Shown here: positions 35,243-42,923 of the stretch, one piece after another
How positions within the stretch are numbered: the stretch's first letter is position 1
Layout: every line of letters begins with the position of its first letter
Assembly (NCBI GenBank): GCA_046349435.1
Contig: JAXMCI010000049.1
Location: forward strand, 1 to 51,546
Length of the DNA: 51,546 nucleotides
Direction: 5' to 3'
DNA from: JAXMCI01 sp046349435
GTDB lineage: Bacteria; Pseudomonadota; Alphaproteobacteria; Dongiales; Dongiaceae
Position numbers and translations under genes: made by a program
The notes under the pieces: model-generated
Databases searched by the model: none
The model's input: only the letters and a program-made list of their open reading frames with translations
Told to the model about the DNA's origin: nothing

Positions 35243-35983
35243 ATGGAGGAGCGCAAGTTCGACATCGCCACCGCCGACGGCGCCATGAACAGCTTCGTGT
35301 GCCATCCCGACGAGGGCGGCCCCTTCCCGCCGGTGATCTTCTACCAGGACGCGCCCGGCGTCCGGCAGGAGCTGTTCGACATGGCCCGCCGGCTCGCCAC
35401 CGCCGGCTACTACGTCATCCTGCCGAACCTCTACTACCGCACCGCCCGCGACGTGGTGATCGACGGCAACCGCGCCGAGATCGACGGCACCTACGACTCG
35501 CGGCGCATGTACGAGCTGATCTTCAGCCTGACCAACACCATGCCGGTCGAGGACACCGGGGCGCTGCTCGCCGCCATCGCCGACGACCCGCAGGTCCGCC
35601 CCGGCCCGGTCGGCGCGCTCGGCTACTGCATGGGCGGGCGCTTCGCCGCCTGCGCCGCGGCGCGCTACCCCGAGCTCGCCGCCATCGCCGCCTACTGCGC
35701 CACCTGGATGGTCTCGGACCGTCCCGACTCGGCCCATCTCGCGGTCGGCCGCATCGCCGGCGAGATCTACCTCGCCTGCGCCGAGCAGGACCCCTATCTG
35801 CCCGACGACCAGATCGAGGAGCTGCGCCGCCGCATGGTCGAGGGCGGCGTGCGCCACCGCATCGAGATCTATCCCGGCACCCGCCACGCCTTCGCCTTCC
35901 GCGACCGCGACACCCACCAGCAGGCGGGCGAGGACCGCCACTGGCAGCGCATGATCGCGCTGTTCCGCCGGCATCTCGGCTGA
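35243..35983 (+). CDS. Dienelactone hydrolase family protein
   Basis: This 246-residue alpha/beta-hydrolase has the dienelactone hydrolase triad: nucleophile Cys in GALGYCMGGRFAAC, Asp in CAEQDPYLPDDQ and His in PGTRHAFAFRDRD. The N-terminus FPPVIFYQDAPGVRQELFDM is typical. In ortho-cleavage routes the family opens dienelactone to maleylacetate; here it is the main hint that ring-cleavage products are handled. ATG at 35243 follows GGGGAGGACGGG. It is divergent from the aldehyde dehydrogenase and 171 bases upstream of the importer permease genes. A different ester or lactone substrate is possible. Confidence 0.93.
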   Translation: MEERKFDIATADGAMNSFVCHPDEGGPFPPVIFYQDAPGVRQELFDMARRLATAGYYVILPNLYYRTARDVVIDGNRAEIDGTYDSRRMYELIFSLTNTMPVEDTGALLAAIADDPQVRPGPVGALGYCMGGRFAACAAARYPELAAIAAYCATWMVSDRPDSAHLAVGRIAGEIYLACAEQDPYLPDDQIEELRRRMVEGGVRHRIEIYPGTRHAFAFRDRDTHQQAGEDRHWQRMIALFRRHLG

Positions 35984-36154
35984 GCGCCCGCGGGGACGAC
36001 CTGGGGACGATCCGGGCGCGCCGGGCGTTGCCGGCGGCAGAACGGATCGATTGCATTTTTCTTATTGTGGAAACGTGACGCGCTGGGCCAAGTTGCTCCG
36101 GGAATGCCGGCCCGCAGCGCCGGCCCTGGGGATTCGGGAGAGGCCGCGGCGGGG

Positions 36155-37024
36155 ATGCAGCTCGTCCTCAACGGAGCAGGCAGCGGCGCCGTGGTGGCCG
36201 TGCTGGCGCTCGCCTTCCAGCTCGTCTACCTGCCGACCCGCGTCTTCCACTTCGCCATGGCGGCGCTCTACGCCGCGGCGCCCTTCATCGTCTGGCAGGC
36301 GCTCGACTGGGGCGTGCCGCGGCCGGCGGCGCTGCTGCTCGGCGTGCTCGGCACGGTCGCCCTGTCGCTGCTCGCCGAGGCGGTCAACCACGGGCCGATC
36401 GCGCGGCGCAGCGGCTCCTTCTCGGCGCAGCTGATCGCCTCGGTCGGCTTCTACATCATCCTGGTTCAGGTCATCGCGGTGATCTGGGGCAACGACCCCA
36501 AGGCGCTGCGCGGCGGCGCCGACACGGTGATCCCGCTCGGCAGCGTGGTCGTCACCGGCATGCGGCTGTGGCAGATCGCCGGCTGCGCCGCCCTCGTGCT
36601 CGCCTTCTTCGCCTGGCTGTTCCTGACCCGCGTCGGGCTGCTGTTCCGCGCGCTCTCCGACAATCCGCGCGAGCTGGCGGTGCGCGGCCACAACGTCCGC
36701 CGGCTGCGGCTGGTCGCCTTCGCCATCTCCGGCGCGATGATCGGCACCGTCGCCATCCTGGTGGCGCTCGACACCGGCTTCTACTCGTACAGCGGCCTGC
36801 CGATGCTGCTGCTCTCGGTGGTGGCGGCGATCATCGGCGGCCGCCACTCCTTCCTCGGCGCGGTGATCGGCGGGCTGCTGCTCGGGCTGGTCCGCGCCCA
36901 GGTCGAATGGTACCTGTCGCCGCGCTGGCTCGACGCCGCGACCTTCGTGCTGCTGGTCGTCTTCCTGCTGTTCCGGCCGGAGGGCATCCTCGCCCGGCGG
37001 GCGCGGCTCGAGGCCGCCGCATGA
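36155..37024 (+). CDS. Branched-chain-type ABC transporter permease (LivH-like)
   Basis: This 289-residue inner-membrane permease has about eight hydrophobic segments, such as SGAVVAVLALAFQLVYLP, SAQLIASVGFYIILVQVIAV and PMLLLSVVAAIIGGRHSFLG. The conserved loop ALSDNPRELAVRGHNVRRLR is the usual contact with the ATPase. It starts at ATG 36155, since the longer frame from 36065 would add a hydrophilic tail not seen in LivH proteins. Its stop overlaps the start of the LivM-like gene (ATGA). Such importers take up amino acids but, in catabolic islands like this, often aromatic acids or ureides; the substrate here is therefore unproven. Confidence 0.95.
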   Translation: MQLVLNGAGSGAVVAVLALAFQLVYLPTRVFHFAMAALYAAAPFIVWQALDWGVPRPAALLLGVLGTVALSLLAEAVNHGPIARRSGSFSAQLIASVGFYIILVQVIAVIWGNDPKALRGGADTVIPLGSVVVTGMRLWQIAGCAALVLAFFAWLFLTRVGLLFRALSDNPRELAVRGHNVRRLRLVAFAISGAMIGTVAILVALDTGFYSYSGLPMLLLSVVAAIIGGRHSFLGAVIGGLLLGLVRAQVEWYLSPRWLDAATFVLLVVFLLFRPEGILARRARLEAAA

Positions 37025-37923
37025 ACTACCTGCTGCACCTGCTGATCCTGTTCGACGTCTACCTGATCACCGCGATCAGCCTCAACGTCGTGGTCGGCTA
37101 TGTCGGGCTGCTCACCCTGGCCCATGCCGGCTACTTCGCGCTCGGCGCTTATGGCTACGCGCTGGCGGCGCTGCTGCTCGGCTGGGGCTTCGTGCCCTCC
37201 CTGGTCGCCGCGCTCGCCGTCACGGCGCTGGCCAGCCTGCCGCTCGCCATCGCCTCCTGGCGCTTCCGCGGCGACTTCTTCGTATTGTTCTCGCTCGCTG
37301 TCCAGGTGCTGCTGATCAGCGCCTTGCGCAACTGGCACGACCCGACCCAGCCCTTCGGCACCTGGAGCAACGTCACCAACGGCGATTTCGGCATCATGAA
37401 CATCCCGGCGCCGGCCATCGGCGCGCTCGATCTCGGGACCCAGGGCCGCATCGCCCTGCTCTTCACCCTGCTGGCGACGGGGGTGGCGGCGCTCGCCGCG
37501 GTGCTGCTGCGCTCGCCCTGGGGCCGCATGGTGCGCGCGGTGCGCGACGACGAGCTGGCGGCGCGCGGCCTCGGCAAGAACATCCACCTCGTCAAGCTGC
37601 AGGGCATCGCCATCGGCTGCGCCGTGGCCGGCTTCGCCGGCGCCCTCTTCGCCTCCTACTCCAGCTTCATCGACCCGACGCTGGCCGACCTCGACCAGTC
37701 GACCCTGCTGCTGGCGATGATCATCGTCGGCGGCGTCGGCAGCGCGGTGCTCGGGCCGCTGGTCGGCGCCGCGCTGCTCATCGCCATCCCCGAGCTGCTG
37801 CGCTTCGTCCACCTGCCGATCACCATGGCGGCCGAGCTGCGGCTCGCCCTCTACGGCCTCCTCCTCATCCTGTTCGTCCATGCCCGCCCCCAGGGAATCG
37901 CCGGCCGCTACCGCATGGACTGA
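37021..37923 (+). CDS. Branched-chain-type ABC transporter permease (LivM-like)
   Basis: This 300-residue permease is the LivM-type partner. It has the typical N-terminus ITAISLNVVVGYVGLLTLAH and GYFALGAYGYALAALLLGWG, and the loop MVRAVRDDELAARGLGKNIH followed by LQGIAIGCAVAGFAGALFAS. It pairs with the LivH-like protein in the inner membrane. It overlaps the preceding gene by four bases, and its last 44 bases overlap the annotated start of the ATPase gene. Confidence 0.95.
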   Translation: MNYLLHLLILFDVYLITAISLNVVVGYVGLLTLAHAGYFALGAYGYALAALLLGWGFVPSLVAALAVTALASLPLAIASWRFRGDFFVLFSLAVQVLLISALRNWHDPTQPFGTWSNVTNGDFGIMNIPAPAIGALDLGTQGRIALLFTLLATGVAALAAVLLRSPWGRMVRAVRDDELAARGLGKNIHLVKLQGIAIGCAVAGFAGALFASYSSFIDPTLADLDQSTLLLAMIIVGGVGSAVLGPLVGAALLIAIPELLRFVHLPITMAAELRLALYGLLLILFVHARPQGIAGRYRMD

Positions 37924-39433
37924 GGCGGCGCTGGCCGCCCAGCCGGTGGTGATGCGCGCCGAGGGGCTGCGCAAGGCCTTCGGCGGCCAGGTCGTGCTCG
38001 ACGGCGCCGGCTTCGAGATGCGGCGCGGCGAGGTCGTGCTGCTGCGCGGCCCGAACGGCTCGGGCAAGACCACCCTGCTCAACATCCTGACCGGCAACCT
38101 GGAGCCCGACGCCGGCCGCATCCAGATCCTGGTCGAGGGCGCGCGCGAGGGCTTCGCCTTCCCGCGCTCGCCGCTCGCCGCCCTCAACCCGTTCGACCGC
38201 TTCAGCCCGGAGGGCATCGCCCAGGACGGGCTCAGCCGCACCTGGCAGGACATCCGGCTGTTCCCCAGCCACAGCCTGCAGGACAATGTCGTGCTCGCGA
38301 TCAAGAAGCAGCTCGGCGAGCGGCCGCTGGCCGTGCTGTTCCGGCCCGGCGCGGTGCGCCGCGAGCAGCGCCGCCTCGCCGCCGAGGCGGTCTCCCTGCT
38401 CGGCCGCTTCGGGCTGGCCGAGCGCGCCGCCTCCTCCGGCGACATGGTCTCGCTCGGCCAGGCCAAGCGGGTGGCGATCGCCCGCACCGTCCAGGCCGGC
38501 GCGAAGATCCTGTTCCTCGACGAGCCGCTGGCGGCGCTCGACGCCGCCGGCATCCGCGACGTCATCGCCTTCCTGCGCGACATCGTGCGCGAGCACCAGA
38601 CCACCCTGGTGATCGTCGAGCACGTCTTCAACATCCCGCGCATCCTCGACCTCGCCACCACCGTCTGGACGATCGCCGGCGGGCGCCTGGCGGTGGAGAG
38701 CCCGGAGGCGGTGCGCCGCGAGGCGATCGACGATCCCGGCGACGCGCTGCGGCCCTGGCTGGCCGAGCTCGCCGGCGGCGAGTCCCGCATCCTCGACCAG
38801 CCGCTGCCCGGCGGCGCGCTGCTCTCCCAGGTCCAGCTCGATCCCGCCGCCGGCGACGCGCCGCTGCTCGAGGTCGACGGCCTGGTGGTGTCGCGCGGCC
38901 GCCGCGCGGTGATCGGCGGCGGCGAGGGCAGCGCCGCGGCCGGGCTCGGCTTCCGCATCCGCCGCGGCAGCGTCGCGCTGCTGCAGGCGCCCAATGGCTG
39001 GGGCAAGACGACGCTGCTCGAGGCGCTGACCGGCGTGCTGCCGGTGACCCGCGGCAGCATCCGGCTCGGGGGCCGGCCGATCGAGCGGCTGCCGGTCTGG
39101 GACCGCGTCGCCGCCGGCCTCGCCATCATGCAGAGCCGCGACAACGCCTTCCCCAACCTGTCGGTCGAGGAGTCGCTGCGGCTCGCCGGCCTCGCCGAGG
39201 CGCCGGCGATGATCCGGCCGCTGCTCGGGCGGCGGATGAGCGCGCTCAGCGGCGGCGAGCGGCAGAAGGTGGTCGCCGCCTGCGCGCTCGCCCGCGCCGG
39301 CGACCGCATGGCGCTGCTCGACGAGCCCTTCGCCATGCTCGACGCGCGCGCCATCGCGGCGGTGCAGGAGCGCCTCCTGCAGAACCGCGGCGGCGCCACC
39401 CTGATCCTGATCCCCGCCGCCTCGCAGGGCTGA
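37880..39433 (+). CDS. Fused tandem ABC ATPase (LivG-LivF-like in one chain)
   Basis: Two ATPase domains are joined in 517 residues. Domain 1 (about 28-275) has Walker A GPNGSGKTT, an unusual signature SLGQAKRVAIAR in place of LSGGQ or LSYGQ, and Walker B ILFLDEPLAALD. It resembles LivG. Domain 2 (about 325-517) has Walker A APNGWGKTT, a normal signature LSGGERQKV and Walker B ALLDEPFAMLD, resembling LivF. Most branched-chain-type importers use two separate proteins. The annotated ATG at 37880 overlaps the LivM-like gene by 44 bases; ATG at 37952, just before the first beta strand, is a plausible alternative. It powers the importer with the two permeases and the receptor at 40530-41627. Confidence 0.93.
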   Translation: MPAPRESPAATAWTEAALAAQPVVMRAEGLRKAFGGQVVLDGAGFEMRRGEVVLLRGPNGSGKTTLLNILTGNLEPDAGRIQILVEGAREGFAFPRSPLAALNPFDRFSPEGIAQDGLSRTWQDIRLFPSHSLQDNVVLAIKKQLGERPLAVLFRPGAVRREQRRLAAEAVSLLGRFGLAERAASSGDMVSLGQAKRVAIARTVQAGAKILFLDEPLAALDAAGIRDVIAFLRDIVREHQTTLVIVEHVFNIPRILDLATTVWTIAGGRLAVESPEAVRREAIDDPGDALRPWLAELAGGESRILDQPLPGGALLSQVQLDPAAGDAPLLEVDGLVVSRGRRAVIGGGEGSAAAGLGFRIRRGSVALLQAPNGWGKTTLLEALTGVLPVTRGSIRLGGRPIERLPVWDRVAAGLAIMQSRDNAFPNLSVEESLRLAGLAEAPAMIRPLLGRRMSALSGGERQKVVAACALARAGDRMALLDEPFAMLDARAIAAVQERLLQNRGGATLILIPAASQG

Positions 39434-39466
39434 GCGGCGGCGGACCCACCAGCGAAAGGAACGGTC

Positions 39467-40453
39467 ATGGAGCAACGGCGGGTCGGGCGCGACGGCCCCA
39501 CGGTCGGGGCGATCGGCATGGGCTGCATGGCGATGGCCGGCTGGTACGGCTCGCGCGACGACGGCGAGGCGGAGCGCGCCATCCGGCGCGCGGTCGAGCT
39601 CGGCATCACCCTGTTCGACACCTCCGACCTCTATGGCGGCGGCGACAACGAGATCTTCCTCGGCCGCGCCATCAAGGGCCTGCGCGACCGCATCGTGCTG
39701 TCGACCAAGTTCGGCAACACCTGGGACGAGCGCGGCTGGCCGAACGGCGTCAACGGCCGGCCGGACTATTGCCGCTCGGCCTGCGAGGCCAGCCTGCGCC
39801 GCCTCGGCGTCGACCATATCGATCTCTACTACCTGCACCGGGTCGATCCGGATGTACCGGTCGAGGAGTCGATCGGCGCCATGGCCGACCTGGTCAGGGC
39901 CGGCAAGATCGGCCATATCGGCGTCTCCGAGGTCAACCCGAAGACCCTGCGCCGCGCCCACGCCACCCATCGGCTGGCGGCGCTGCAGACCGAGTACTCG
40001 CTGTGGTCGCGCGAGCCGGAGACCGAGCTCTTCGCGCTCTGCGCCGAGCTCGGCATCGGCTTCGTCGGCTACAGCCCGCTCGGCCGCGGGCTGCTGACCG
40101 GCGCCATCGCCAAGACGGACGACCTGGCGCCGACCGACATCCGGCGCGAGCTGCCGCGCTTCCAGGAAGGCAACATCGAGCGCAACCAGCTGCTGCTCGC
40201 CGAGATGCGCCGCATCGCGGCGGCGCGCGGCTGCAGCCTGCCGCAGCTGGCGCTCGCCTGGATCCTCGGCAAGCAGCCCGACCTGGTGCCGATCCAGGGC
40301 GCCGACCGCAGCCGCTACGTCGAGGAGAACGCCGCGGCGGCGGCGATCCGGCTGACCCCGGCCGAGCTCGCCGCGCTCGACGCCGTCAACCCGCCGGGCG
40401 CGGCCGCCGGCGGCCGCTATCCCGAGGCCTGGATGGCCGAGGTCAATCGCTGA
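39467..40453 (+). CDS. Aldo/keto reductase
   Basis: This 328-residue NADPH-dependent reductase has the full catalytic tetrad: Asp and Tyr in LFDTSDLYGGGDNE, Lys in VLSTKFGNTWDE and His in YYLHRVDPDVP. The cofactor region FVGYSPLGRGLLTGAI and PIQGADRSRYVEEN are also typical (AKR13/YajO-like). It reduces carbonyls of sugars or aromatic aldehydes, or works in reverse. ATG at 39467 follows AAAGGAACGG, 33 bases after the ATPase gene, so it is likely co-transcribed with the importer. It faces the receptor gene across a strong terminator hairpin. Confidence 0.95.
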   Translation: MEQRRVGRDGPTVGAIGMGCMAMAGWYGSRDDGEAERAIRRAVELGITLFDTSDLYGGGDNEIFLGRAIKGLRDRIVLSTKFGNTWDERGWPNGVNGRPDYCRSACEASLRRLGVDHIDLYYLHRVDPDVPVEESIGAMADLVRAGKIGHIGVSEVNPKTLRRAHATHRLAALQTEYSLWSREPETELFALCAELGIGFVGYSPLGRGLLTGAIAKTDDLAPTDIRRELPRFQEGNIERNQLLLAEMRRIAAARGCSLPQLALAWILGKQPDLVPIQGADRSRYVEENAAAAAIRLTPAELAALDAVNPPGAAAGGRYPEAWMAEVNR

Positions 40454-40462
40454 AAAGGGAGC

Positions 40463-40495
40463 GGCCTCCCCCGCCGGTCAGGAGCGGGGGAGGCC
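40463..40495. terminator. Hairpin terminator between convergent genes
   Basis: GGCCTCCCCCGC (40463-40474) pairs perfectly with GCGGGGGAGGCC (40484-40495) across a nine-base loop, a 12-bp GC stem. It lies between the stops of the aldo/keto reductase (plus) and the receptor gene (minus). On the minus strand a short CCTTTTC follows, a weak T-tract, so it should end receptor-gene transcripts best. Confidence 0.75.
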
Positions 40496-40529
40496 GGGCC
40501 CGGCAAGTCCCGTTCGGGGCTCGACAGGC

Positions 40530-41627
40530 CTACTTCACCTCGACGACGTTGCCGTCGGGGCCGATCTGGGCCACCGTCACGGTGCCCATGATGTCGCCGA
40601 ACTTGTCGAGCTGGATCGGGCCCGACGCCCCGTCATAGGGCGTGGCGCCCATCAGGCTCTCCTTGGTCGTGTTGCCCGACTTGGCCTGCGCCGCGACGAT
40701 GATGCCGGCGGTGTCGTAGGCGTAGGCCTCGACATAGCTCGGATCCTTGCCGTAGGCGGCCTTGTAGCGGGCCCGGAAGTCGGCGGCCTGCTTCGGCGCG
40801 CCCGGCACCTCGAAGAGCGGCGTGGTGAAGTAGAAGCCCTTCAGCTCGTCGCGCGAGGTGCCGTTGTAGAGCAGGTCGACGAAGTCCATCGCGGCGATGA
40901 CCTTGTCCGACGGGATGCCGTAGGTGCGGATCGCCTTGAGCAGCGGGTAGAGCTGGAAGCTGTAGCCGCTGACGATGTAGAGGTCGGGATTGATGTCCTT
41001 CGCCTTCAGCACCAGGCTGTTGTAGTCCTGCGTGCCGAAATCGAACGGGATGTGCGTGTACGAGATCCCGCGCTTCTTGATCTCGCCGCCCACCACCGCC
41101 TCGAACATCTCGTTGTTGGCGGCGTTGTTGAGGGCGATGGCGACGATGCTCTTCGGCTTCACCTTGTCGATGAAGCGGGCGTACTGCAGCGACTCCACCT
41201 TGAAGTTCGGCAGCACCCGGAGCATGTCCTTGTTGCGCTCGACCAGGAAGGCGTCGAAGGCGATGACGAAGTGCGGGATGCCCGCCTTGCCGACCAGCGG
41301 CGCGATCGCCTGCGAGTCCTCCGAGGTGCCGGAGACCATCACCGTCGGGCTGTCGAGCATCTGCTTCTGCCCGACCGACAGCGCCTGCATCGGCTTGCCG
41401 GCATTGTCCTGGGCGTCGAGCTTGAACTGGTCGCAGGACACGCTCCGCGCCTTGCAGGCATCCTGCAGCCCGAGCTCGAATCCCTTGAAGTAGTTGCCGC
41501 TGTAGGCGGCCACCGGGCCGCTCAGCGGCATGTTCCCGGCGATCCGGACGTCGTCCGCCCAGGCCGCCGAGGCCAGCCCCCCGGCCAGGGCCGCCGCCAG
41601 CGCCGCGCTCTTCCACTGCATGCTCAT
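40530..41627 (-). CDS. ABC transporter receptor, Leu/Ile/Val-binding protein type
   Basis: This 365-residue periplasmic receptor starts with a signal peptide (MQWKSAALAAALAGGLASAA before WADDV) and continues with the type-I binding fold: VRIAGNMPLSGPVAAYSGNY, NAGKPMQALSVGQKQML, VSGTSEDSQAIAPLVGKAGI, and the C-terminal AYAYDTAGIIVAAQAKSGN. It delivers the substrate to the importer encoded convergently at 36155-39433. Three close start codons exist (GTG 41630, ATG 41627, ATG 41621); ATG 41627 has the best spacing from GGGGAGG. The 25-bp element site C lies 190 bases upstream, tying it to the same regulon as the hydroxylase genes (inference). Confidence 0.94.
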   Translation of the reverse strand: MSMQWKSAALAAALAGGLASAAWADDVRIAGNMPLSGPVAAYSGNYFKGFELGLQDACKARSVSCDQFKLDAQDNAGKPMQALSVGQKQMLDSPTVMVSGTSEDSQAIAPLVGKAGIPHFVIAFDAFLVERNKDMLRVLPNFKVESLQYARFIDKVKPKSIVAIALNNAANNEMFEAVVGGEIKKRGISYTHIPFDFGTQDYNSLVLKAKDINPDLYIVSGYSFQLYPLLKAIRTYGIPSDKVIAAMDFVDLLYNGTSRDELKGFYFTTPLFEVPGAPKQAADFRARYKAAYGKDPSYVEAYAYDTAGIIVAAQAKSGNTTKESLMGATPYDGASGPIQLDKFGDIMGTVTVAQIGPDGNVVEVK

Positions 41628-41817
41628 CACTGCCTCCCCGTCGTCGCTCGCCCGATCGGCGCGATCCCGCGGGGGCTTCGCAAGGGGGCCGTGACGGGCG
41701 AGCTCGCGACGCCGGTTCGCGCTCCGGCCGGCTGCCGTCGGGTCCCTGTCCCGTCCGCGGCGACCGCCAGATCGGCGATCATGATCGATACTCGCGGTCC
41801 GCCGGTGTTGTGACTAC

Positions 41818-41842
41818 TAGAATAATTTGAACGGTCCATTGC
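41818..41842. promoter_or_regulatory. Recurrent 25-bp element, site C
   Basis: The element reads TAGAAT, AA, TTTGAACGGTC, then CATTGC. It agrees with site B at 18 of 25 positions, keeping TAGAAT, TT-GA, CG and TTGC. It is upstream of the receptor gene, in the same relative orientation as sites A and B. Confidence 0.5.
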
Positions 41843-41871
41843 CCCTGGAGCAACGACCCATAGCCGCGGCA

Positions 41872-41968
41872 GCTGCACGGCCGTGCCGACCTCGCCCTTC
41901 GACAGGCTGCTATGAAAATGGAAAGGGGATGGCTGCGCGGCCGTGCCGACCTCGCCCTTCGACAAGCT
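41872..41968 (+). repeat. Two 37-bp direct repeats
   Basis: Positions 41872-41908 and 41932-41968 agree at all but two positions. Both contain GTGCCGACCTCGCCCTTCGA. They begin 60 bases apart and lie in the 590-base gap between the receptor and HAD genes. The second unit continues into the REP-type palindrome. Confidence 0.8.
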
Positions 41969-42029
41969 CAGGACGAGGTTCAAATGGCAGGCGCGATCTC
42001 TCCGGCCTCATCCTGAGCTTGTCGAAGGA
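41956..42029. repeat. REP-like inverted pair
   Basis: CCTTCGACAAGCTCAGGACG (from 41956) is repeated in reverse complement at 42007-42029 (CCTCATCCTGAGCTTGTCGA and on). This CTTCGACAAGCTCAGG sequence is a widespread intergenic palindrome in alphaproteobacterial genomes. The two arms could fold into a long stem in RNA and may act as a transcription boundary. Confidence 0.75.
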
Positions 42030-42136
42030 TGAGGCTCGCGCGATCGCGGTGCCTGCCTTTTCTGCCATCGTGGTGCACGCCCCCCGCGTGCCTCGTGTCT
42101 CCGGACGAGGTTCGGGGAGCGGGCGCGGCCTCCAAG

Positions 42137-42169
42137 GGCCTCATGCCGCGCTTGTCGAAGCATGAGGCC
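42137..42169. repeat. REP-like palindrome
   Basis: GGCCTCATGC and GCATGAGGCC form a perfect 10-bp stem around a 13-base loop containing CTTGTCGA, as in the REP-like pair upstream. It lies 48 bases before the HAD gene. A smaller hairpin, CCTCGT/ACGAGG at 42091-42110, lies just before it. Confidence 0.75.
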
Positions 42170-42217
42170 GGCGCATCGTCTGCTGCTATCCTGGTCGCGG
42201 CCGCAGCGGAGATCCCG

Positions 42218-42904
42218 ATGAGCAACACCGACATCGCCGCCCTGCTGTTCGACCTCGACGGCACGCTGGTCGATTCCGTCTACCAGCATGTGATGTCCTG
42301 GCACGAGGCGCTGCAGGAGGCCGGGCTCGAGCTGGCGGTGTGGCGCATCCATCGGCGCATCGGCATGAGCGGCGGGCTGTTCACCCACGCGCTGCTGCGC
42401 GAGCTCGGGCGGGAGATCACGCCGGAGATCACCCATCGGCTGCGGCAGCTGCATGCCGAAGCCTACAACCGGCGCGCCGGCCAGATCCGGCCACTGCCCG
42501 GCGCCCGCGAGCTGCTCGCCCATCTGACACGGGTCGCCATGCCCTGGGCGATCGCCACCAGCGGGCGGATGCAGACGGCGCAGCACACCATCGCGCTGCT
42601 CGGCATCGATCCCGCGACGGTGCCGGTGGTGACCCGCGACCAGGTCCGCCACGCCAAGCCGGATCCCGACCTGTTCGTCGCGGCGGCGGCGCGGCTGAAG
42701 GTGCCGGTCGAGGCCAGCGTCGTGCTCGGCGACAGCGTCTGGGACATGCTGGCGGCGCGCCGCGCCCGGGCGCTCGGCGTCGGGCTGCTGGCCGGCGGCT
42801 ATGGGCAGGAGGAGCTCGAGCGCGCCGGCGCCTACCGGGTCTATGCCGATCCGGCCGACCTGCTCGACCATCTCGACGAGATCGGCGTGCGCCATCCGCG
42901 CTGA
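42218..42904 (+). CDS. HAD-family hydrolase (phosphoglycolate phosphatase-like)
   Basis: This 228-residue HAD phosphatase has the nucleophile motif FDLDGTLVDS (Asp12 and Asp14), motif II in AIATSGRMQTAQ, the Lys in RHAKPDPDLF, and motif IV in VVLGDSVWDMLAARRARALG. A helical cap follows motif I, as in phosphoglycolate or beta-phosphoglucomutase-like members. ATG at 42218 has GCGGAGATC upstream; the open frame before it runs through the REP repeats and is not coding. It starts the four-gene plus-strand set that continues with DUF1479, acyl-CoA synthetase and lyase genes, with 19 bases to the next start. It probably removes phosphate from a small metabolite; a link to the following genes is unproven. 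Confidence 0.92.
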   Translation: MSNTDIAALLFDLDGTLVDSVYQHVMSWHEALQEAGLELAVWRIHRRIGMSGGLFTHALLRELGREITPEITHRLRQLHAEAYNRRAGQIRPLPGARELLAHLTRVAMPWAIATSGRMQTAQHTIALLGIDPATVPVVTRDQVRHAKPDPDLFVAAAARLKVPVEASVVLGDSVWDMLAARRARALGVGLLAGGYGQEELERAGAYRVYADPADLLDHLDEIGVRHPR

Positions 42905-42923
42905 CGCCGCTGCGAGGAGAGCC

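Noticed and set aside
36781..39621. 946-codon minus-strand frame opposite the importer genes
   Set aside because: Serine/arginine-rich antisense shadow without any domain; the plus strand encodes two permeases and a double ATPase.
41872..41968. CRISPR array
   Set aside because: Only two near-identical units, in a REP-like palindromic context, with no regular spacers and no cas genes.
41627..41983. Small gene with repeated LSKGEVGTA on the minus strand
   Set aside because: The frame simply translates the direct and REP-like repeats; there is no ribosome-binding site and no such protein family is known to me.
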